Shown here in pieces: positions 1-6,077 of a stretch of DNA of 8,110 bases. The stretch's first letter is position 1. Each line of letters begins with the position of its first letter. Source of the DNA: Candidatus Beckwithbacteria bacterium CG23_combo_of_CG06-09_8_20_14_all_47_9 (GTDB taxonomy: Bacteria > Patescibacteriota > Microgenomatia > UBA1400 > CG1-02-47-37); assembly GCA_002772455.1 (NCBI GenBank), contig PCSQ01000007.1, forward strand, positions 3,345 through 11,454, written 5' to 3'. Both the position numbers and the translations under genes were made by a program. Under the pieces are notes generated by a model, which searched no databases, was not told where the DNA came from, and worked only from the letters and a program-made list of their open reading frames with translations.

Positions 1-2238
1 TATGTTTATGATCCCGAATTTACTGATGAATCGGCGAATGACCCGAAACTGAAACACTTAAAACCGGTTACCAGGCAAGAGGCCTATAAGGCAGACATTA
101 CTTACGGCACCAACAACGAATTCGGTTTTGATTATTTACGGGACAATATGGTGCCCCGATTGGAAGACATGGTCCAACGGGGGCACAATTTTGCGATTGT
201 CGACGAGGTTGATTCAATTCTAATTGACGAAGCCCGAACCCCTTTAATTATTTCTGCCCCCGATACCGAACCGACGCAAAAATATTACCAATTTGCCGCC
301 CTGGTTACCGGTTTATCCAAAGCCACCGACTTTGAATCCGACGAAAAACATAAAACCGTCAACTTAACCGAACACGGTACCAAAAAAATCGAGAAAAAAC
401 TGGGCGTGGATAATTTATACGAAAAAGATTTCGATACTCTGCACCACCTGGAACAGGCCCTGCGCGCCCGGGAGCACTTTGCCCGGGACAAAGACTACGT
501 GGTAAAAGACGACGAAGTCATTATTGTTGATGAGTTTACCGGCCGGCTAATGTTCGGCCGCCGCTACTCGGAAGGCCTGCACCAAGCCATCGAGGCTAAA
601 GAAAACGTGACTATCAAACAGGAGTCCAAAACCCTAGCGACGATCTCTTTTCAAAATTATTTTAGGATGTATAAAAAATTAAGCGGCATGACCGGGACGG
701 CGGCAACCGAAGCCGAAGAGTTTAAGAAAATTTATAACCTGGACACGGTCATTATCCCCACCCATAAAAACATGGTCCGGGCGGATGCCGGAGATATGGT
801 TTACAAAACCAGCCGGGCTAAATTTTCTGCCATTGTCAAAGAAGTGGAAGAAAAATATAAAAGCGGCCAGCCGGTCCTAATCGGCACGCCGGCTATCGAT
901 AAAAATCAGATTATTGACGAGTTTTTGAAACGCAAAAAAATCCCCCACCAAGTCTTAAACGCCAAAAATCACGAAAAAGAAGCCCAGATTATTGCCGAGG
1001 CAGGACGACTTAAAGCCGTCACCGTCGCCACCAACATGGCCGGTAGAGGAGTCGACATTATTTTGGGCGGCGACCCGCAGGAACGGGATAAACCAGTTTG
1101 GCTAAAAGAACATCAAGCTGTTGTCAAGGCCGGCGGTCTGCATGTCATCGGCCTGGAACGGCACGAATCCCGGCGGATTGACAACCAGCTGCGCGGCCGC
1201 TCCGGCCGGCAGGGAGATCCGGGTTCATCGCGCTTTTATGTCTCTTTAGAAGACGATATCATGCGCATCTTCGGCGGCGAGCAGATTTCTAAATTGATGA
1301 CGACTTTGAAAATGCCCGAAGACGTCCCCCTGGAACACGCCATGGTCTCTAAAGCCATCGAACAAGCCCAAGTTAAGGTGGAAAGTTTCCATTTTGATTC
1401 AAGAAAACACTTAGTGGAATATGATGACGTCATGAATAAACAGCGGGAGATAATTTACCAGCGCCGGAAACAAACATTGGAATCAACCATCGGCAAAGTG
1501 GAAAAGATTTTGGAGCAGGAAGTTAATAATTTAGTCAATTTAAGTCTTAATCCCCAAACTCAATTAATCGATCATGAAGCTCTAATGAAAGAACTCATCA
1601 TGATTATTCCCTTTGAACCGGCCTCGCAAAAGCAGGTTTTGGCAAAACTAAAGCTGCTTCAAACCAGTGAGGAATTAATTCCGGAAGTCAACGCGATTAT
1701 CAGCCGAACTTACCAGCAGCGGGACAAACAGGTCGGGCCGGAAGTGATGCGTCAAATGGAAAAATTCGTCTTGCTCTCAACGATTGACCGGTTGTGGATC
1801 GACCACTTGGACGCGGTTGATGATCTGCGCGAAGGCATCGGCCTACGCGGCTACGCCCAGCGTGATCCGCTGGTCGAATACAAAACCGAAGCCTTTACCA
1901 TGTTTGAAAAATTGATTAACAGTATTAATTACGAAGTGGCCCGCAAGATTTTTAGAGTCCAGATTGTTCAGACCAATGTTCCGCCTTTGCCCGCCGAAGC
2001 CTTGGCGAAGGCCGGGCCAAAGACAACCGAGTCTAAATCCGAAACCCCAACCATTCCTGTCCCCGCTCCATCAAGCTTTGCCGCCGCCTTTGCCAAGGCC
2101 GGCTCTAACCGCCCCGTCCCGCAGCCTGCAGGGTCCAACCCTGCAGGTAAAAAAACCAAACTCGGCCGGAACGACCCCTGTTTCTGCGGCTCCGGCAAAA
2201 AATGGAAAAAGTGCCACTACCCCCAGTTAGCTAATTAG
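1..2238 (+). CDS. secA: SecA preprotein translocase ATPase (5' partial)
   Basis: ATPase motor of the Sec pathway; it pushes unfolded preproteins through the SecYEG channel at the cytoplasmic membrane. The frame is open from base 1, so the gene runs off the left edge. Aligning the Walker B box DEVDS (window residues 68-72) with E. coli DEVDS at 209 implies about 140 residues are missing, including the Walker A loop. Visible in order: YGTNNEFGFDYLRDNM, DEVDSILIDEARTPLI, the preprotein cross-linking region (about 80-225), TGTAATE (231-237), ATNMAGRGVDI (343-353) and GRSGRQGDPGSSR of the second helicase lobe, the helical scaffold, and RLWIDHLDAVDDLREG near 598. A low-complexity Pro/Ala/Lys linker (about 660-720) precedes a complete C-terminal SEC-C zinc motif with ligands C727, C729, C738 and H739. 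Three in-frame stops follow each other (TAG TAA TAA). The linker carries palindromes, listed separately. The ATG at 148 is internal, not the start. Confidence 0.98.
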   Translation, partial: YVYDPEFTDESANDPKLKHLKPVTRQEAYKADITYGTNNEFGFDYLRDNMVPRLEDMVQRGHNFAIVDEVDSILIDEARTPLIISAPDTEPTQKYYQFAALVTGLSKATDFESDEKHKTVNLTEHGTKKIEKKLGVDNLYEKDFDTLHHLEQALRAREHFARDKDYVVKDDEVIIVDEFTGRLMFGRRYSEGLHQAIEAKENVTIKQESKTLATISFQNYFRMYKKLSGMTGTAATEAEEFKKIYNLDTVIIPTHKNMVRADAGDMVYKTSRAKFSAIVKEVEEKYKSGQPVLIGTPAIDKNQIIDEFLKRKKIPHQVLNAKNHEKEAQIIAEAGRLKAVTVATNMAGRGVDIILGGDPQERDKPVWLKEHQAVVKAGGLHVIGLERHESRRIDNQLRGRSGRQGDPGSSRFYVSLEDDIMRIFGGEQISKLMTTLKMPEDVPLEHAMVSKAIEQAQVKVESFHFDSRKHLVEYDDVMNKQREIIYQRRKQTLESTIGKVEKILEQEVNNLVNLSLNPQTQLIDHEALMKELIMIIPFEPASQKQVLAKLKLLQTSEELIPEVNAIISRTYQQRDKQVGPEVMRQMEKFVLLSTIDRLWIDHLDAVDDLREGIGLRGYAQRDPLVEYKTEAFTMFEKLINSINYEVARKIFRVQIVQTNVPPLPAEALAKAGPKTTESKSETPTIPVPAPSSFAAAFAKAGSNRPVPQPAGSNPAGKKTKLGRNDPCFCGSGKKWKKCHYPQLAN
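1985..2022. repeat. Imperfect palindrome encoding PAEALAKAG in the SecA linker
   Basis: The outer arms CTTTGCCCG (1985-1993) and CGGGCCAAAG (2013-2022) pair with one bulged C. A short CC/GG pair continues inward, and the centre contains GCC-TT-GGC. Translated in the secA frame it gives PAEALAKAG, an Ala-rich helix-like insert in a disordered linker. The arms are seen directly. That it is a copy of a dispersed repeat is inference, since only this window is available. Confidence 0.5.
2083..2103. repeat. Short imperfect hairpin encoding AAFAKAG in the SecA linker
   Basis: GCCTT (2086-2090) and AAGGC (2095-2099) pair around a TGCC loop. GCC (2083-2085) and GGC (2101-2103) extend the stem past a bulged C at 2100. 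The encoded FAKAG resembles the LAKAG of the palindrome at 1985-2022, so it may be a second, decayed copy. Alanine and glycine codons in GC-rich sequence can make such stems by chance. Confidence 0.3.
2125..2147. repeat. Perfect 10-3-10 palindrome in the secA 3' region
   Basis: Left arm CCTGCAGGGT (2125-2134), spacer CCA, right arm ACCCTGCAGG (2138-2147), with no mismatch. Each arm contains the 8-bp self-complementary CCTGCAGG. It lies in frame and encodes PAGSNPAG, 22 residues before the first zinc-binding cysteine of the SEC-C motif. No T-run follows and coding continues, so it is not a terminator. It resembles a miniature palindromic element tolerated in a disordered linker. Mobility is inferred. 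Confidence 0.7.
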
Positions 2239-2241
2239 TAA

Positions 2242-2247
2242 TAATAC
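2242..2247 (+). promoter_or_regulatory. Possible -10 element (TAATAC) for the kinase gene
   Basis: TAATAC ends 7 nt before the ATG at 2255, in the 16-bp gap after secA. No Shine-Dalgarno site and no good -35 are visible. The spacing matches the candidates before the fic and M29 peptidase genes, which would place transcription at or beside the start codon. The gap is AT-rich and overlaps the tandem stops, so chance is a real alternative. Confidence 0.2.
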
Positions 2248-2254
2248 TCGGCTT

Positions 2255-3244
2255 ATGCAAAAGAAAAAAAACGATTATGACGAATATTTGGCCAACTTAC
2301 ACTCTAAACAAATAACTTCCGAAGAAGTAATAAAAAGCGTTGTTAAAGAAGGCACTGGAAAAAATGTTATTTCAAAGAAAAAAATAATTGCTGGAGAAAT
2401 TAACGAGGTGTATGAGATTAATCTAGAGGACAAAACTCAAGTTGTTTTGAGAATATCCAGAAATGGTCCGCCAGATTTCCAACAAGAAAAATGGGCCGCA
2501 GGGCAATGTAAAAAAGTTGGAGTCCCTGTTCCAGAAATAATTTTAATTAAGTATTTGAGGGTTGAAAATCAGGAATTGGCGTTTTGCTTGATGGAAAAAA
2601 TTGACGGGGAACCACTGGAAAGAGGAAAGATTGATTTTGATAAGCTTCCCTTAGAACAAAGAAAAAACTATATAAATCAGGCAGGGGAAATTCTTTCAAA
2701 AATTCATTCAATCTCGGCAGAAGGATTTGGTGGAATTATTGGAGACGGGAAACCGCAATTTGAAACTTCTGATGAATTAATTTTGGATATGTTAAGTAAA
2801 CGAGAAGAATACGAAAAAACGGCAAGGGAAGAAAATCTTGATATAAAACTAATTCCCAAAGCAATGAAAATAATTCAGAATTTCAAAGAGGTATATAAAA
2901 AGAAAAAGCCATGTCTAAATCACGGGGATTATGGACACAAACATTTCATGGTTAAAAACGGAAAAATCGTTGGAATTTTGGATTTTGGGAGTATAAGAAG
3001 TGATACACCGGAATATGATTTCTCTTGCTTTGACTATTGGTTTGGACATTACATTCCAATCAAATGGTTGAAAGAAGGATATCAAAACAAATCTCTTTTT
3101 AACGCTGGCTTTGAGGATTTTCTTTATTTCATTAGAATTTCAAAAGGATTGGAGATCTTTGAGTGGTATCATAAGCAGGGATACAAGGAAGCCATGGAAA
3201 ATGCTAAAATAAAATTAATTAGAGATTTAAATTATTTTGAGTAG
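2255..3244 (+). CDS. APH-family (aminoglycoside phosphotransferase fold) kinase
   Basis: Small-molecule kinase of the APH/choline-kinase superfamily, expected to move the gamma-phosphate of ATP or GTP onto a hydroxyl. The substrate cannot be told. Of 329 residues, the N-lobe has VVLRI (63-67, where the nucleotide-contacting basic residue is expected), QQEKW with E78 as the likely helix-C glutamate, and a hinge at LAFCLMEKIDGEPL (108-121). The C-lobe has the catalytic loop NHGDYGHKHFMV (H223, D225) and the metal-binding ILDFG (D243). The usual loop Asn (HGDxxxxN) is His230, a variant known from APH(2'')-like relatives. The start ATG lies 16 nt after the secA stop. Composition differs sharply from its neighbours: hand-counted lines run at 30-35% G+C with A-ending codons, while much of secA is richer. 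This suggests horizontal acquisition. Nothing here shows that it confers antibiotic resistance. Confidence 0.85.
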   Translation: MQKKKNDYDEYLANLHSKQITSEEVIKSVVKEGTGKNVISKKKIIAGEINEVYEINLEDKTQVVLRISRNGPPDFQQEKWAAGQCKKVGVPVPEIILIKYLRVENQELAFCLMEKIDGEPLERGKIDFDKLPLEQRKNYINQAGEILSKIHSISAEGFGGIIGDGKPQFETSDELILDMLSKREEYEKTAREENLDIKLIPKAMKIIQNFKEVYKKKKPCLNHGDYGHKHFMVKNGKIVGILDFGSIRSDTPEYDFSCFDYWFGHYIPIKWLKEGYQNKSLFNAGFEDFLYFIRISKGLEIFEWYHKQGYKEAMENAKIKLIRDLNYFE

Positions 3245-3260
3245 ACTCTAAATTGCTCAT

Positions 3261-3290
3261 TATTTTCTAATATCTTCTAAAATCTTCTAA
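3261..3290 (+). repeat. Three tandem 10-bp units upstream of fic
   Basis: TATTTTCTAA, TATCTTCTAA and AATCTTCTAA follow each other directly and share the ending TTCTAA. They fill the short gap before the Fic gene. Each unit, read into the next, supplies a -10-like hexamer (TAATAT, TAAAAT, TAAAAT), one helical turn apart. They could be a regulator-binding array or a slippage-prone AT-rich promoter. Confidence 0.6.
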
Positions 3291-3293
3291 AAT
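3288..3293 (+). promoter_or_regulatory. Candidate -10 element (TAAAAT) for fic
   Basis: TAAAAT ends 6 nt before the ATG at 3300, so a transcript starting about 7 nt downstream would begin at the start codon. There is no Shine-Dalgarno site in the gap. A -35-like TTGCTC at 3253-3258 is too far from this hexamer, but is 19 nt from the preceding TAAAAT (3278-3283). Confidence 0.3.
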
Positions 3294-3299
3294 AGACTT

Positions 3300-4154
3300 A
3301 TGGAAGATTTATTACGCCAATTAGACGCTTTGCGGCTGGCTCTTGAACTGGTCAAGCCCTCGCCGATTGTCGAGGAAAATATCCGGCGCGAGTCGCTGTT
3401 AAAAAGCGCGCTTTACTCGGCCAAAATCGAGGGGAACCGATTATCTTATGAAGAAGTAGCCAGCGGGTTAAATGACCAAACCCGGGCAAAACTGGAAGTA
3501 TTTAACCTGCTCAAGGCTCATCATTTTGTTTACTCAAAAAAATCCCCAAAAAGAATCTCACTGACACTAATAAAAAAACTCCACCAAATTACCATGGATC
3601 GGTTATTGACTGCTCCGGGGGAATCCCGTCACGAGGCCGGCGCGATTTTTAATCAAGCCGGCGTGGCCGTTTACTTTTCCCCATCGCCGGGAGAAATTGT
3701 TATTCGGCTCAAAAATTTAATTAAACAAGCCAGTTATTCAAAAAAACCAATTCCCGTTAAAGCCGCTGCCGCCCACTTCTCTTTTGAGAAAATTCATCCG
3801 TTTATTGACGGCAACGGCCGGGTTGGCCGCTTGCTGACTGCCGCCATTATGAACCAAGGCGGTTACGGCTTTAAGGGTTTAGTGTCAATAGAGGAAACGA
3901 TTAATCAGCTAAAAGATCAATATTATCAAGCCTTAAGTGAAACCAAAACCACCCAACCCTTAACGAAATTCTTATTAAAACTTTACGCGGAGCAGGGTAA
4001 AAAAATTCTCACCCGGCTGACGCAATCAACAAGCCAAAGCCAACTTGATTTACCCTTGCGCCGCCGGGAAATCTTAAACGTTGTCCGCGACCACCCCTAT
4101 GCCAGTTTTGACTTTATCAGCCGCCGTTTCTTTAACGTCAACCCCAAAACCTGA
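3300..4154 (+). CDS. Fic-domain protein (class II), C-terminal winged helix truncated
   Basis: Fic enzymes usually transfer AMP from ATP to a hydroxyl side chain of a target protein. The catalytic motif HPFIDGNGRVGR is intact (residues 166-177; catalytic H166, metal-binding D170, phosphate-binding N172 and R174). The N-terminal helix carries the inhibitory motif SAKIEGN (S40, E44, G45; pattern S/TxxxE-G/N), placing it among self-inhibited class II Fic proteins that need no separate antitoxin. YFSPSP (125-130) fits the flap. Residues from about 253 (LRRREILNVVRDHPYASFDFISRRF) begin the C-terminal winged helix common in this family, but the frame stops at NPKT (284), where relatives continue with a recognition helix and wing. 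The wing follows in another frame at 4151-4195, so the gene has lost an internal piece. The Fic domain itself should still fold. It is probably transcribed alone; the next gene converges on it. Confidence 0.9.
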   Translation: MEDLLRQLDALRLALELVKPSPIVEENIRRESLLKSALYSAKIEGNRLSYEEVASGLNDQTRAKLEVFNLLKAHHFVYSKKSPKRISLTLIKKLHQITMDRLLTAPGESRHEAGAIFNQAGVAVYFSPSPGEIVIRLKNLIKQASYSKKPIPVKAAAAHFSFEKIHPFIDGNGRVGRLLTAAIMNQGGYGFKGLVSIEETINQLKDQYYQALSETKTTQPLTKFLLKLYAEQGKKILTRLTQSTSQSQLDLPLRRREILNVVRDHPYASFDFISRRFFNVNPKT

Positions 4155-4195
4155 TTATCAAAGTCGGCGCTACCCGCGGCAGAGCCGCGAGGTAA
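4151..4195 (+). pseudogene. Out-of-frame remnant of the Fic winged-helix wing
   Basis: From the last base of the Thr284 codon of the Fic gene, another frame reads LIIKVGATRGRAAR and then TAA. Winged-helix Fic proteins commonly end with a block like T-L-R-Y-D-L-x-x-L-x-x-x-G-L-I-x-K-x-G-x-T-R-G, so this is the expected wing. The joined sequence lacks roughly a dozen codons plus a frame-changing base count (3n+1 missing). This indicates an internal deletion, or an assembly error. The last residues, RAAR, come from the hairpin at 4172-4193. Confidence 0.7.
4172..4193. repeat. GC-rich palindrome at the fic 3' end
   Basis: CGCGGC (4175-4180) and GCCGCG (4184-4189) pair perfectly around AGA. ACC (4172-4174) and GGT (4191-4193) extend the stem past a bulged A. 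The size and 3-nt loop resemble the palindrome in secA at 2125-2147, though the sequence differs. No T-run follows directly, so it is not a classical terminator. It sits where the wing of the Fic winged helix ends. Confidence 0.6.
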
Positions 4196-4217
4196 GTCAG
4201 CTAATAAAATCTTAGCG

Positions 4218-4241
4218 GCCGACAAAAAGGACGGCATTTTT
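4218..4241 (+). terminator. Weak intrinsic terminator between convergent genes
   Basis: GCCG (4218-4221) pairs with CGGC (4232-4235), with an A-A mismatch and one more C-G pair inside, around an A-rich loop. A run of five T's (4237-4241) follows. It lies after the Fic gene and touches the stop codon of the convergent acetyltransferase. A second small hairpin (GCTAA 4200-4204 with TTAGC 4212-4216) lies just upstream. The short stem keeps confidence low. Confidence 0.4.
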
Positions 4242-4701
4242 AAAACTCGCTTTCAAGAACAACCGTATGATTATGAAACTGATTTTTCTGATAGAAATTT
4301 CTGGCTAAATCATTATTGTAAATCGCTTCGACTTTTACCCGGCTGGCCCCCATCGCCTTCACTCTTTTCATAAAAACAGCGACCAGTTTACTGCCAACCC
4401 CCAAGTACCGGTATTTTGGTTCAACAAACATGTTATCGATCTCGGCCATTTTCGGCTTGATCCGAAAGAACCAATGGCCAACATAGCCGCAAATATAACC
4501 GATGATTTTTTTATTTTCTTGAGCAACAAAAACAATGCCATCTTTTTTGGTTATTCTTTCAGTAAAATAATCCTGCCCGATTTTCGAATATGTCCATTTA
4601 AGATTATATGTTTTAGTGAAAGCCCGCTCATATTTAAACAAGTCCAAACTTAAACCAGAAATCGCCGGTAAGTCTTTAATAGTTGCCCGACGGATTAACA
4701 T
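4240..4701 (-). CDS. GNAT-family N-acetyltransferase
   Basis: Single-domain GNAT enzyme expected to transfer an acetyl group from acetyl-CoA to an amine; the substrate is unknown. The 153-residue length is typical. The N-terminus MLIRRATIKDLPAISGLSLD is the usual first strand and helix. VFVAQENKKIIGYICGYV (58-75) forms the central strands. The pyrophosphate-binding motif A is MFVEPKYRYLGVGSKLV (91-107), with R98, G101 and G103 in the R/QxxGxG/A signature. VEAIYNNDLARNFYQKNQF (124-142) is the C-terminal motif with the Asn and Tyr common in the family. It is the last gene of the minus-strand operon, starting 3 nt after the epimerase stop with no Shine-Dalgarno site, so translation is probably coupled. 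The neighbouring nucleotide-sugar epimerase allows an amino-sugar role, but the fold alone cannot show this. Confidence 0.88.
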   Translation of the reverse strand: MLIRRATIKDLPAISGLSLDLFKYERAFTKTYNLKWTYSKIGQDYFTERITKKDGIVFVAQENKKIIGYICGYVGHWFFRIKPKMAEIDNMFVEPKYRYLGVGSKLVAVFMKRVKAMGASRVKVEAIYNNDLARNFYQKNQFHNHTVVLESEF

Positions 4702-4704
4702 TGA

Positions 4705-5304
4705 TTACTTAAACTTATCAGGAAATTTTTGGCGTAAGAAAACCGCATTTTTGTCCCGCTCGCTGATAATCATTTTAGCTTTCTCAATCGGCCAGGCAAT
4801 ACTTAAATCCGGATCAAACAAAGAGATCGCCTGATCGCCGGATTTATCCCGTTCCTGGTAAAGTTTATCGACACAGTAAAGGTAATCCACCGGGGATTTA
4901 AGCACGCAAACCGAGTTGGCAATTCCCTGACTGATATACAATGAGCCTTTTAACCCGCCATTATCCGGGCCTAATTCAAAGGTTTCCACTACCCCGAAAG
5001 TCGGCGAGTCAGGCCGGACATCAGCCAAAGCCGAAAAGGCAAAACCATTAATCACTGTCACCAATTTATTCCAGCCTTCGGCATGCATTCCCCGAACCAC
5101 ATTGAGAAGCGACCGAGAGTGATTGATTTGGGCGATTTTAAACGGCTGACCGGTAACCGTTTCAATTTTATGGGTATGGCCGACCTCGGCAAAAAAACCC
5201 CGCTCGTCAGCGGCAAAATTGTAAGCGAGGAAGTACAAACCATCAATCTTGGTTTTAAATACTCCGGGTTGAATTTCTAGAGCAGGAGACGGCTTAAACA
5301 TCAT
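4705..5304 (-). CDS. RmlC-like cupin (dTDP-4-dehydrorhamnose 3,5-epimerase family)
   Basis: RmlC enzymes epimerise C3 and C5 of dTDP-4-keto-6-deoxyglucose on the way to dTDP-rhamnose for cell-surface glycans. With the ATG at 5304 the protein has 199 residues, near the family length. Matching blocks are DERGFFAE (33-40), QINHSRS (59-65), VVRGMHAE with the catalytic-base His74, NKLVTVINGF with Lys80, LADVRPDSPTFG (93-104), and DPDLSIAWP (164-172) with a terminal ISERDKNAVFL. The usual AHGF segment is ANSV here, so Asn130 replaces a conserved His. Tyr143 in YLYCVD is a candidate for the catalytic Tyr. An epimerase or a related sugar-nucleotide isomerase is likely, but the exact product is uncertain. 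I prefer ATG 5304 over an upstream TTG at 5319: the ATG overlaps the map stop as ATGA and has GGGGGA 7 nt before it. Confidence 0.85.
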   Translation of the reverse strand: MMFKPSPALEIQPGVFKTKIDGLYFLAYNFAADERGFFAEVGHTHKIETVTGQPFKIAQINHSRSLLNVVRGMHAEGWNKLVTVINGFAFSALADVRPDSPTFGVVETFELGPDNGGLKGSLYISQGIANSVCVLKSPVDYLYCVDKLYQERDKSGDQAISLFDPDLSIAWPIEKAKMIISERDKNAVFLRQKFPDKFK

Positions 5305-6077
5305 ACAATCATCCCCCAATCCAAAGTCGGCGTCAACAGGATCGGCTGTTTTTCCCCCACGATCACCATATACTCAAACATGGCCGAAAGACCGCCATCA
5401 ATCGTTTTGACCGACCAGCCATCATCAGCCACTTTCACCTGGTCGCTGCCGGTGACAACTTGCGCTTCAAGGCATAAAACCAGATTTTTTTCCAAAAGCG
5501 TACCGGTTTTCTTTTCCCCGAACGCCGGAATTGCCGGCGGGTCATGAAGTGTCCGGCCGATGCTGTGACCGGTGTATTGTTTCAGCACGTCAAAACCGTT
5601 ATTCTGGGCAATTGTCTGCATCCGGTTACCCAAATCGCCGGTGGTGTTGCCGGCAATGGCCAAGGGGATGGCCGCGGCGACGGCATCCCGGGCGGCCGTA
5701 ACCAAAGATTTACTGGCCGGCGTAAATTGGCCAACGGCCACGGTAAAACAATGATCGGTATATAAACCCTGGTAAACCAGGCCAAAATCCACCTTGACGA
5801 CGTCGCCGGCTTTAAGTTTCTCTGTTTGACTCGGAATTCCGTGCACGACTACATCATTAACCGAAATGCAGGTTGAGTATTGGTATGGATTGGCCGGATA
5901 TACCCCTTTAAATGCCGGTTTCACTTGGTTTTTCCGGCATAAACTTTCGGCCAGCCGGTCAATCTCGATCGGTAAAATCCCCGGTTTAACCGCCAGCTTT
6001 AACTCTCTTAAAATTTGCGTTGATAAAGCTCCGGCGCGCTGATAGTTAACCAGATCGTGGTGATTAGTAATAATCAT
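5301..6077 (-). CDS. map: Type I methionine aminopeptidase
   Basis: Removes the initiator methionine from nascent cytosolic proteins using two metal ions. At 258 residues it is the size of bacterial type I enzymes without an N-terminal zinc extension. All expected residues are present and happen to fall at the E. coli numbers: substrate-contacting H79 (VNDVVVHG), metal ligands D97 (VKVDFG), D108 (YTDHC), H171 (GHSIG), E204 and E235, plus H178. Two motifs deviate from the usual form: the E204 block reads LCLEAQ rather than TIEP-like, and the E235 block reads FEYMV rather than FEHTV. The ATG overlaps the TGA of the upstream aminopeptidase as ATGA. Its own TGA overlaps the next gene the same way, so it is the middle of a coupled operon. 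No Shine-Dalgarno site is seen. Confidence 0.96.
   Translation of the reverse strand: MIITNHHDLVNYQRAGALSTQILRELKLAVKPGILPIEIDRLAESLCRKNQVKPAFKGVYPANPYQYSTCISVNDVVVHGIPSQTEKLKAGDVVKVDFGLVYQGLYTDHCFTVAVGQFTPASKSLVTAARDAVAAAIPLAIAGNTTGDLGNRMQTIAQNNGFDVLKQYTGHSIGRTLHDPPAIPAFGEKKTGTLLEKNLVLCLEAQVVTGSDQVKVADDGWSVKTIDGGLSAMFEYMVIVGEKQPILLTPTLDWGMIV

Noticed and set aside
148..150. ATG at 148 as the start of secA
   Set aside because: The upstream frame is open to base 1 and encodes conserved SecA sequence (YGTNNEFGFDYLRDN), so the gene is cut by the window edge.
1968..2198. Minus-strand open frame opposite the SecA linker
   Set aside because: It is the shadow of GC-rich palindromic linker codons; no RBS, promoter or recognisable domain.
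2255..3244. Calling the kinase an antibiotic-resistance gene
   Set aside because: Only the general APH fold is visible; substrate specificity cannot be read from the motifs and no resistance cassette context is present.
2255..4154. Kinase and Fic genes as a toxin-antitoxin pair
   Set aside because: The Fic protein carries its own inhibitory motif (class II), the genes differ in composition, and a promoter-like gap separates them; the kinase has no antitoxin features.
4172..4193. GC-rich hairpin as the fic intrinsic terminator
   Set aside because: No T-run follows it; the weak hairpin at 4218-4235 with five T's is the better candidate.
5305..5319. TTG start at 5319 giving the RmlC-like protein five extra residues (MGDDC)
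   Set aside because: ATG at 5304 overlaps the map stop as ATGA, as at the preceding junction, and has a GGGGGA string at proper spacing; the extra residues match nothing in the family.
5544..5765. Plus-strand open frames inside map
   Set aside because: Antisense shadows of a clearly functional gene with all metal ligands intact.
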